NCBI GenBank assembly: GCA_009841235.1
Contig: VXMH01000102.1
Location: 1-64,000 of the forward strand
Source: Caldilineaceae bacterium SB0661_bin_32
GTDB taxonomy: Bacteria; Chloroflexota; Anaerolineae; Caldilineales; Caldilineaceae
Direction of reading: 5' to 3'
Length of the DNA stretch: 64,000 bases
The position numbers and the translations under genes were made by a program. Under the pieces are notes generated by a model, which was not told the DNA's origin, made no database searches, and was given only the letters and a program-made list of their open reading frames with translations. Of the stretch, positions 1-6,366 are shown piece by piece (position 1 is the stretch's first letter; each line of letters begins with the position of its first letter).

Positions 1-439
1 TCTAGTACAAGCCCTCAACACGCCCTTCCAACCCCTCCAGCCCCCGGATGCTCCCCCCACTCACTCCTCTCTCCTCTCCACTCACTCCTCGCCTCTTTGG
101 GGGAGTGGCTGGGCGTGCAAGGGCACAGGTCGCGGCGGGGTCTATCCTGTCAATCGTGGAAGGGAGTGGCTGGGCGTGCAAGGGCACAGGCCCGGCCTGG
201 CCATGCGTTTCGGCCCCCCTCTCAAAAAACTTACTCGGTAAGATGAGATTGCCCTGGGTCGAATGGAGTGCCGGGCTGACATTTATTACGCGAAAAATGC
301 GAGAAGGGGACAGTTCAGATTGGTTCCTGACAGGTCTGCCTGGTTGTGCACTTCTACAGATTTTCTGGACGGCAGCGGGTGTGCTACGATGGCAGCAATA
401 CCTAAGGGGCGGGCCAGTTCTCTCTAATGGAGTCGTGCA
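1..439. other. Leading region without a recognised gene
   Basis: No open frame here resembles a known protein. The first 100 bases are C/T-rich, with two copies of a ccactcactcctc-like string near 57-90. They are followed by a 29-bp direct repeat, listed separately. The stretch just before 440 is the leader of the Trm112-like gene and carries a GGAG-type ribosome binding site about 8 bases before its ATG. A feature cut by the left window edge cannot be excluded. Confidence 0.5.
101..190. repeat. Two 29-bp direct repeat copies, 61 bp apart
   Basis: The string beginning gggagtggctgggcgtgcaa and ending gggcacagg occurs at 101-129 and again at 162-190 with no mismatch. The 32 bp between the copies is unrelated. 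There are only two copies, so this is not a CRISPR array. A local duplication or a pair of regulator sites would both fit. Confidence 0.8.
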
Positions 440-817
440 ATGAAAAAGCTGCTCAAATTTCTCTTCTTCGTCGGCTTTGCCGCTGGCGTGGTGTATGTCA
501 TTAAGCAGGTCCTGGAAAGCGACCAGCCGGAGGGAGCAGGCAGCGGCGTGCTGCCGGAAACGCCGGTGACGCCCTTGGAAGACGCGCCGCTTGGCGGCGA
601 GATAAGCCCACAGCTGCTGGAAATACTGGTTGACCCGGAGGATAAGGGGAAGCTGCAGTTGATGGACGACAACAGATTTCTGCTTAACCCCCGCAATGGC
701 TACCGCTACCCGATTCGCAACGGGATTCCGGTGATGCTTATCGAAGAGGGTAAGAAGTACCAGGACACGAGTCTCATCCAGAACGGTCAGGAGCAGACAG
801 AGGCATCGTCGACCTGA
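440..817 (+). CDS. Membrane-anchored Trm112-like (UPF0434-type) small protein
   Basis: The 125-residue protein has one N-terminal membrane segment (about residues 4-22), then an acidic Pro/Gly-rich linker. From about 57 to 103 a Trm112p-like/UPF0434 domain follows, seen in LLEILVDPEDKGKL and the YPIRNGIPVML core. Family members of this small beta-fold often serve as partners of methyltransferases or act in zinc binding. The usual first cysteine of the LVCP motif is Asp here (LVDP), so zinc binding is unlikely. A TGGAG sequence precedes the ATG at good spacing and a hairpin terminator follows closely, so the gene is probably transcribed alone. The domain call is fairly secure, but the biological role is unknown. 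The membrane anchor is unusual for this family. Confidence 0.75.
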   Translation: MKKLLKFLFFVGFAAGVVYVIKQVLESDQPEGAGSGVLPETPVTPLEDAPLGGEISPQLLEILVDPEDKGKLQLMDDNRFLLNPRNGYRYPIRNGIPVMLIEEGKKYQDTSLIQNGQEQTEASST

Positions 818-820
818 GCC

Positions 821-844
821 GGCTCTCAGCACGGGAGCCTTTTT
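821..844 (+). terminator. Intrinsic terminator after the Trm112-like gene
   Basis: A 7-bp stem (ggctctc / gggagcc, one G-U pair) closes a 5-base loop and is followed by ttttt. It starts 4 bases after the stop codon at 817. Confidence 0.7.
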
Positions 845-926
845 GCGTAACACCGTGCATGACTGGAGCGGCCCGGGGCCCGGAGAAGCTCGTAACCGCT
901 AAGGGAGCGGGCCGATTTATAGTTGA

Positions 927-957
927 GCCTGGCGTTGGTGAGGCGCCGGGCTTTTTT
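927..957 (+). terminator. Second plus-strand terminator-like hairpin
   Basis: An 8-bp stem (gcctggcg / cgccgggc, one G-U) with a 9-base loop is followed by six T. No coding gene lies between this hairpin and the terminator at 821-844. It may back up the first terminator or end a short non-coding transcript. The T tract is on the plus-strand side, so it does not suit the minus-strand kinase gene ending at 995. Confidence 0.6.
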
Positions 958-994
958 GATCTCCAGAGGTTGGTTTGGCACTGAGGATTGCGCG

Positions 995-2722
995 TCAGCC
1001 GAGAGAATCAGGGCCCGATGCGTCCGCCTGGCTCGCGGCCAGATCTGTGGGGATTTCCAAGGTGAAGGTTGCGCCATCACCGCTTTCCACGCGTACGTTG
1101 CCGCCGTGCGCTTCCACTGCGCTCTTGACGATTGCAAGACCCAGCCCGGCTCCTGGAAGCTGTTCGCTGAGCTGGCCGCGATAGAAGCGCTCGAAGATCC
1201 GCTCCCGGTCTGCCGGCTGTATTCCCGGTCCGGTGTCGGAAACTGACAGCAAGGTCGCATGTTCATCGTCGGTTGCGGCCAGCTCGACGACGCCGCCGGG
1301 CGGCGTGAACTTGAGTGCGTTGTCCAGAAGATTCGCCAGAGCCATCATCAGGCTCGCCTTGTCACAACAGATCGTATCGGGGCCGTCCTCTACAGACAGG
1401 CGCAGTGCGGTCCGTTTCGCCGCGGCCGTCGACCGAAACGGGGCCAGCGCTTCTTCCAACAGCCCTGCGAGGTCATGGCGGGAGATATCCAGGGCTGCCA
1501 CACCTCCTTCAAGGCGGGACAGGTCGAGCAGGTGACCGGTAATCCATTGCAGGCGCTCCAACTGCCGCTGGCTTTCGCCAAGGAACTCGGAGCGCGTTTC
1601 CGGTTTGCCTCCGGCTTGGCCCTGCAGGATTTCAATAAACTGGCGCAGTGCCGTCAGCGGGGTACGCAGCTCGTGTGAGGCGTCGGCGATGAAACGGCGC
1701 AGCGCATCGCGCTCGGCGGCCAGGTCGGCGAAGGTAGCCTGAAGCCTTGCAGCCATACGGTTGAAGCGTCGCGAAAGGTCGCCGATCTCTCCGACCGATT
1801 CCGGAGCCCGCACAGCCAGGTCTCCCTCCTCCATCTGCTGGGTAGCGCTTTCCAGGGCCATCAAGGGGGCTGTGAGCGTCCGGCTCATCAGAAATCCGAG
1901 CAACACGGCCACGAGGACGGCGCCCAGCCCTGCTACCACCAGGGATCGACGGATTGCGAGAAGCGGCTCTGCTGAAAAGGTGTATCTGTTTGTCATCTGC
2001 ACGTAGCCAACGACCTGGTCGTCCTGGTGGACTGGAACTGTGACTTGAGGCCCTTCCGCAGGAGGAGGAATCGCCCCTGGCACATAGCCGAAAACGACCC
2101 GCCAGATTCGGGGCGACGACAGATTATCGGGTGTAGCGGCGCGATTCCGTATAGCGTCACTGTCGTCAGCGGAAGAACCTGCGGGATCCACGAAGACCAA
2201 CCTGTCCCCCAAGAAGCCAGGCCGCCTTTCGAGAGACAGGGCGGCCCCATCCTCATTCTGAGGGTCGCTTTCATCGAGGCCCATTGCGAACATCCCCCGC
2301 GGGTGACCTGCGCCTGAAACTACGATTACAGGACTGATCAGCCCCTTCTGCCAGTCATCTTTGCCGCTGCGGGCTAGTTCACTGAGCAGGCTCATTACTG
2401 CCGGCCGCGAATCCAAAGGGGTCAGGCGCAACTGGGAATAGGCAACTGCCCGCCTGTCCCTGTCGAGAATTCTCAGTTCGGTATTGGTGAGAAAACCGGA
2501 CGTTACTGCCAGTTGTTGGAGACGGGGGCCCTGGTTTGGCCGCGCCAGAAGCGGCCGCGCCATGCGGGCTACGGCCTCAGCGTTGAGAACGAGCGTCTCA
2601 TATTCACGGGCGGCCATATATCTTGTGAGCAGACTGAGGGCAACGACCCCTATCAACAGGATCGTCAGCAGAGTCAATGCCGTATAGCTGATGATCAGAC
2701 GCCAGCGAATCGAGTGCAACAT
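995..2722 (-). CDS. Membrane sensor histidine kinase (HAMP-HisKA-HATPase)
   Basis: This 575-residue kinase has a membrane segment at about 8-32, an extracytoplasmic sensor region of about 225 residues, a second membrane segment at about 260-279 and a HAMP domain to about 333. The HisKA dimer helix carries phospho-acceptor H350 in SHELRTPL. The HATPase_c domain shows the N box NLLDNALKF (464-472), the G1 box DTGPGI (496-501) and the G2 box GAGLGLAIV (524-532). It should autophosphorylate and pass phosphate to the OmpR-type regulator encoded at 4297-4998. A triple-PDZ secreted protein lies between the two, suggesting envelope stress sensing (inference). The ATG at 2722 has a GAGGG ribosome binding site. 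A 197-bp leader with strong hairpins separates it from the PDZ gene. The sensor region matches no named sensor domain that I recognise. Confidence 0.93.
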   Translation of the reverse strand: MLHSIRWRLIISYTALTLLTILLIGVVALSLLTRYMAAREYETLVLNAEAVARMARPLLARPNQGPRLQQLAVTSGFLTNTELRILDRDRRAVAYSQLRLTPLDSRPAVMSLLSELARSGKDDWQKGLISPVIVVSGAGHPRGMFAMGLDESDPQNEDGAALSLERRPGFLGDRLVFVDPAGSSADDSDAIRNRAATPDNLSSPRIWRVVFGYVPGAIPPPAEGPQVTVPVHQDDQVVGYVQMTNRYTFSAEPLLAIRRSLVVAGLGAVLVAVLLGFLMSRTLTAPLMALESATQQMEEGDLAVRAPESVGEIGDLSRRFNRMAARLQATFADLAAERDALRRFIADASHELRTPLTALRQFIEILQGQAGGKPETRSEFLGESQRQLERLQWITGHLLDLSRLEGGVAALDISRHDLAGLLEEALAPFRSTAAAKRTALRLSVEDGPDTICCDKASLMMALANLLDNALKFTPPGGVVELAATDDEHATLLSVSDTGPGIQPADRERIFERFYRGQLSEQLPGAGLGLAIVKSAVEAHGGNVRVESGDGATFTLEIPTDLAASQADASGPDSLG

Positions 2723-2742
2723 TCGCGTCCCTCTACGCCTTG

Positions 2743-2837
2743 AAAGGACGCGCCTTGAAGGCTCGACGCGTCCTTTGCGGCAGCGGTGCGGCTCAAGGAT
2801 GCCCGCTCTGCGGTCGAGCAGCTGACCGCAGAGCGGG
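2743..2837. repeat. Two strong intergenic hairpins before the kinase gene
   Basis: First hairpin: a 10-bp perfect stem, aaaggacgcg (2743-2752) with cgcgtccttt (2767-2776). Second hairpin: a 14-bp perfect stem, cccgctctgcggtc (2802-2815) with gaccgcagagcggg (2824-2837), around an 8-base loop. No T tract follows the second stem on the minus strand, so a plain terminator is not supported. They fit an attenuating or mRNA-stabilising element between the PDZ and kinase genes. Confidence 0.7.
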
Positions 2838-2919
2838 GTGCGTTACGACTGCGCCGACGTCCGAAGCGATTGCACGCCCTTGTGCGGGTCCGTCTCGGCG
2901 GCAGTCGGTCAGCAGTGGA

Positions 2920-4182
2920 CTAGGAGCTGCTCTGCGGCTCGCGGCCGCTCTGCCGCTCTTCGTCATGCTGCTCCTGCATCTGCTTCATGTGCATACGGAG
3001 ATGTTCCAGCGGCATGATGGATACACCCAGGTAGGCCTTGTCCTCGTCATCGGGGTGTGCGCCAAGGGTCACTGTTGCCGCAACTGTTTCACCGTCGCGA
3101 TTCAGTGTGATGCTCACTTCGTCGCCTGGGCTGAAATCTGCCAGGGCTTCCACCAGTTCCTCAAAGTTGGCGACATTGGTCTCGCCAACTGCGGTGATTA
3201 CATCGCCCCTCTGCAGCTCGGCGAGAGCAGCCGGCCCTTCGTCCTGCACGCCCATCACCAGGGCGCCGTCCGGCAGATCGCCGAAGAAGAAGCGGCTGTC
3301 GAAGCGCCCGCCCTGCGGGAAGGCGAAGCCAAAACGGTTGCCTCGTTGCCGGCGGCGATCAAGATCAGTTCCGTCCGCGTTGATCCGGAAACGCTCTGCC
3401 GACCCAATGCGAAGGCCAAAGAAGGCCTTTTCTCCGTCATCGGGGTGCGCGCCGAGGGTCACGTTCAGCTCGACAGTTTCGCCGTCCCGGTCGACCGTCA
3501 GCTCGACATCGTCACCGGGGCTGAAGGCGGCAGCGGCGCCGGCCAGGTCTCTCATTCCGGTAATCTCGGTCTCGCCCACGGAGGTAATCAGATCGCCAGC
3601 CATCAGTCCTGCCGTCGCGGCCGGGCTATCTTCAATTACCTCCATGACGACAGCGCCTTCTCCAACGTTAACGGCGTTTCCGTCCATCCCTTTGAACCGC
3701 TCAAGCGCGGGCAGACGAACGAAGTTGCGCATTGCAGGGAACCGCCCGCGCCGGGTCCTCATGCCGCGGATACCTGGACTATCCGGCGCCACGCCGAGCA
3801 GTGGGTAGCCGTCGACGTCGGCCAGGGTGACGGTCAGCGTAAGTTCCTCGCCGCCGCGCTTCACCGTGAGCTCCAGCATATCGCCCGGATCCTGCATCAA
3901 GATGACGTGTTGGAGCTCAGCGGCGGTATTGACCATGTCACCGTCGATTGCCAGCAAGATGTCGCCGCGCATAAGGCCGGCCTCGGAAGCCGGCGTTTCC
4001 TCTCCTACGGCTACGATCAGAACGCCGGGTTCCGGTTTGACGCGTTCCGTCATTGACTGAGCCGAAGCGGTCCCTCCCAAGGCCGTTAGCGCAAGGAGGG
4101 TCACAGAGAGCAGGAGCCAAATCCTTCGATTGGCCGCTCTTTGCGAAGTGCTCTCGCTGGTCGTTAGTCTGGGTTGTCTCAT
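2920..4182 (-). CDS. Secreted protein with three PDZ domains and no protease domain
   Basis: The 420-residue protein has a signal sequence with hydrophobic core about 21-36 and a likely cut after the alanine of TASA (41). Three PDZ domains follow at about 52-120, 175-245 and 305-375. Each shows the GLxxGDxIxxxxG-type carboxylate loop (EAGLMRGDILLAIDG, AGLMAGDLITSVG, LQRGDVITAVG). Domains 2 and 3 share a VTLGAHPDD ending and are recent duplicates. There is no His-Asp-Ser protease domain as in HtrA/DegS, so it probably binds exposed C-termini or misfolded proteins in the envelope rather than cutting them. It sits between the response regulator (115-bp gap) and the sensor kinase, and an input or scaffold role in signalling is an inference. 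The C-terminal tail is rich in Gln, Glu and His. An AAGGA site precedes the ATG. Confidence 0.85.
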   Translation of the reverse strand: MRQPRLTTSESTSQRAANRRIWLLLSVTLLALTALGGTASAQSMTERVKPEPGVLIVAVGEETPASEAGLMRGDILLAIDGDMVNTAAELQHVILMQDPGDMLELTVKRGGEELTLTVTLADVDGYPLLGVAPDSPGIRGMRTRRGRFPAMRNFVRLPALERFKGMDGNAVNVGEGAVVMEVIEDSPAATAGLMAGDLITSVGETEITGMRDLAGAAAAFSPGDDVELTVDRDGETVELNVTLGAHPDDGEKAFFGLRIGSAERFRINADGTDLDRRRQRGNRFGFAFPQGGRFDSRFFFGDLPDGALVMGVQDEGPAALAELQRGDVITAVGETNVANFEELVEALADFSPGDEVSITLNRDGETVAATVTLGAHPDDEDKAYLGVSIMPLEHLRMHMKQMQEQHDEERQSGREPQSSS

Positions 4183-4296
4183 CTCTCGTTCCTTTCAATG
4201 TGCTATACATGGCGAGTCCATCACTGACTACGCTTTCAGTGTAGTGCACGAAATTGAAAGGTCGGTTGCCTTCAGATTAAGTTTTCACAACAAATG

Positions 4297-4998
4297 TCAG
4301 CCCTGGAACTTGTAACCAAACCCGCGTACGGTCACAAGTCTTGTGGGGTTTGCCGCGTCGCGTTCAATCTTCTGGCGCAGATGACGGATATGGACGTCCA
4401 CAGTACGGTCGCTGTTGACATCGCTTTCGTAGCCCCACACCGCCTCGACAAGACCGCTGCGGCTGACCGGCACGTTGGGCCTGGCCGACAGGTAACGAAG
4501 CAGGCGGAATTCGGTCGGCGTAAGTTCGACGGCATTCCCGTCCAGCCGTACTTCCAACCGCGTCAGATCGATTTCAAGACCCTCGAAGCGTTGGACCTGG
4601 TCTGCGGATGGAGCGGCCAGATCACCGTAGGCCCGGCGCAACAGTGCCCGGATCCGAGATATCAGCTCTCGGAGCCCATAGGGCTTGACCATGTAATCGT
4701 CTGCCCCCAGCTCGAGGCCGAGCACCTTGTCGAGTTCTTCATCCCTGGCAGTCAACATCAGGACAGGTTGGCGGTGGTTTTGGGTACGAAGCGCACGGCA
4801 GACGTCATAGCCGCTCATATCCGGCAGGCGCAGGTCCAGTGTAATCAGATCGGGCTGTTGCCTGCCCGTTATTTCAATTGCCTGCGCCCCCGTCCTGGCC
4901 CAGAAGACTTCAAAACCTTCCTCCTTGAGGGCGTACTCCAATCCCCTGGCAACGGCCGGTTCGTCTTCCACAATCAATACCCGTTCCCGTTTCATCAT
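4297..4998 (-). CDS. OmpR/PhoB-family response regulator
   Basis: The 233-residue protein has a receiver domain with acidic pocket E11-D12, phospho-acceptor D55 (LDLRLPD), T83 and K105 (VKPYG). A winged-helix Trans_reg_C domain lies at about 137-231, ending in the typical VRGFGYKF. It should be activated by the kinase at 995-2722 and bind direct repeats near promoters. The ATG at 4998 was chosen because the sequence upstream reads AGGAGGT at good spacing and receiver domains normally begin with a short MKRERVLIVEDE-like start. An in-frame upstream extension of 88 codons looks non-coding. It is probably the first gene of the regulator-PDZ-kinase unit. Its targets cannot be read from the window. 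Confidence 0.93.
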   Translation of the reverse strand: MMKRERVLIVEDEPAVARGLEYALKEEGFEVFWARTGAQAIEITGRQQPDLITLDLRLPDMSGYDVCRALRTQNHRQPVLMLTARDEELDKVLGLELGADDYMVKPYGLRELISRIRALLRRAYGDLAAPSADQVQRFEGLEIDLTRLEVRLDGNAVELTPTEFRLLRYLSARPNVPVSRSGLVEAVWGYESDVNSDRTVDVHIRHLRQKIERDAANPTRLVTVRGFGYKFQG

Positions 4999-5148
4999 CC
5001 GACCTCCTGAGGTTGCCGGCGTTTCAGCCTGGTGCGTCGGTGGGGCGGCGTGGAGCCGGACGTGACCGTGAACCCCGTTGCGTTCGAGCAGAGCGGCGCC
5101 GTCACAGCCTTTTTCGCAATAGGCCGCGCTTTCCAGGGACTGGAATTT

Positions 5149-5177
5149 TTGGCTCCTTCTCGCAGCCGGTGTACAAT
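5149..5177 (+). promoter_or_regulatory. Candidate sigma-70 promoter for rplI
   Basis: A -35 box ttggct (5149-5154) and a -10 box tacaat (5172-5177) are 17 bp apart, about 190 bp before the rplI ATG. The same 370-bp gap (4999-5368) separates the divergent regulator gene from rplI and must hold the promoters of both. Apart from this promoter I see no gene in it. Confidence 0.4.
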
Positions 5178-5368
5178 GGGCTGCTGTAGTATACCTATCA
5201 AATGCAGGCTTTGCTACAAGGGACGTGGACGGTTCGATCCCTGTACGCGCGTAGACCGTCACAGTGCGGTACAGTTAAGGCCCCCGACCTTCGCGTGCTT
5301 ATTTTCAGGTAGACGGACCGGCCGAATGACCTTGAGCAGCCGCTGGAGATGAGAAGGAAGTGTAAGCA

Positions 5369-5944
5369 ATGGCTCGCATGAAAGTCCTGTTGACAGAGGA
5401 TGTTCCCACCCTGGGTCTTGCCGGCGAAGTCCACATTGTGGCCAGAGGCTATGCCCGTAACTACCTGATCCCGCGGAGAGAGGCGATCCTTGCGACCAGG
5501 GGCGCTTTGAAACAGGCGGAAGATATCCGTGTGGCGGCGATCCGGAAACGGGCGCAAGAGCGGTCGAACGCCGATGCCCAGGCAGAGGTACTCGGCGGCC
5601 AGCAGCTGCTCTTCAACGTGAGGGCGGGAGAAAACGACCGGCTTTACGGTTCGATTACCACCGCGGACATTGCCGAAAGGATTGAGGAAACGGTCGAATT
5701 CGAAGTGGACCGCAGGCGCATCGTCTTGAACCAGCCAATTCGGGAGTTGGGCCTTTATGACGTGACGATCCGGCTGATGGCTGAGGTAGAGGCCACATTT
5801 GCGGTTGCGGTTGTGCGGGAGGGTGAAGGTTGGGCCGATGCCGAACAGAGGGAACAGGACCGGGAAGCCGCCGCGCTGGCGGAGGCCGAAGGGGAGGCAG
5901 TCGCTGAATTGGTGGACGATGCCTCCGTTGCCGACGCAGAATAG
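5369..5944 (+). CDS. rplI: Ribosomal protein bL9 with acidic C-terminal tail
   Basis: The first 148 or so residues match bL9: the N-terminal rRNA-binding domain MKVLLTEDVPTLG, the signature GYARNYLIPRREA, the long connecting helix (about 45-75) and the C-terminal domain. It binds 23S rRNA at the L1 stalk base and helps keep the reading frame. At 191 residues it is about 40 longer than the E. coli protein. The extra tail (about 150-191) is almost entirely Ala, Glu and Asp. The start may be the first Met (5369) or the fourth residue (5378); the GAAGGAAG sequence upstream fits either. It is not flanked by rpsF/ssb/rpsR as in many bacteria. A strong terminator follows at 6003, so it is a single-gene unit. 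Confidence 0.95.
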   Translation: MARMKVLLTEDVPTLGLAGEVHIVARGYARNYLIPRREAILATRGALKQAEDIRVAAIRKRAQERSNADAQAEVLGGQQLLFNVRAGENDRLYGSITTADIAERIEETVEFEVDRRRIVLNQPIRELGLYDVTIRLMAEVEATFAVAVVREGEGWADAEQREQDREAAALAEAEGEAVAELVDDASVADAE

Positions 5945-6002
5945 GGCACGGAGACAGCCTGAGCTAAACGGTATTCCAGGATAGAAAGTTCAGCCTAGGC
6001 GG

Positions 6003-6036
6003 CGGACAGGGCGTATACCCTGTCCGTTTTTCTTTT
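6003..6036 (+). terminator. Strong intrinsic terminator after rplI
   Basis: A perfect 9-bp stem cggacaggg / ccctgtccg with a 6-base loop is followed by tttttctttt. It closes the rplI unit and insulates gyrA. The rest of the 422-bp gap (5945-6366) shows only the gyrA promoter region. Confidence 0.88.
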
Positions 6037-6250
6037 GGTAGGGGCAGGGCCTTAGTTCGCAGCAGTCGATACGGAATTTTCGCCGATATTCGCCGGCAGA
6101 CGACAGCAGTTTTTCCTTCAGTACATGCCTCGCAGTGCAGCAGTCAGGCCCCGCATTTGACGCTTCCGTCGCACTTGAGCACGTACGCGCGATGCAGGGC
6201 GTCGGAACGCGCCCAGACCGATTTCGCTAGCCAAATTCGGGCATATCAGG

Positions 6251-6256
6251 TATAAT
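6251..6256 (+). promoter_or_regulatory. Candidate -10 box of the gyrA promoter
   Basis: A consensus tataat lies 111 bp before the gyrA ATG. No good -35 hexamer sits 16-18 bp upstream (best tagcca), so promoter strength is uncertain. Confidence 0.4.
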
Positions 6257-6366
6257 AAATGGTGGCGAAAGGCCCGGACATCGACCCGAAACGCAGGACA
6301 GAGGCTTCCGTTTCGATGGACTGCGGAGGCCGCGAGAACTGACGAATCAGTGGCGGGAGAACGTGA

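Noticed and set aside
101..190. CRISPR array
   Set aside because: Only two copies occur, the unit is not followed by regular spacers, and no cas gene is present.
2740..4056. A 438-codon plus-strand frame opposite the PDZ gene
   Set aside because: It is antisense to a clear secreted triple-PDZ protein and its predicted protein has no recognisable domain.
5200..5275. Possible tRNA: ggttcgatcc resembles a T-loop
   Set aside because: The flanking bases do not form a 5-bp T stem, and no acceptor or anticodon stem can be drawn.
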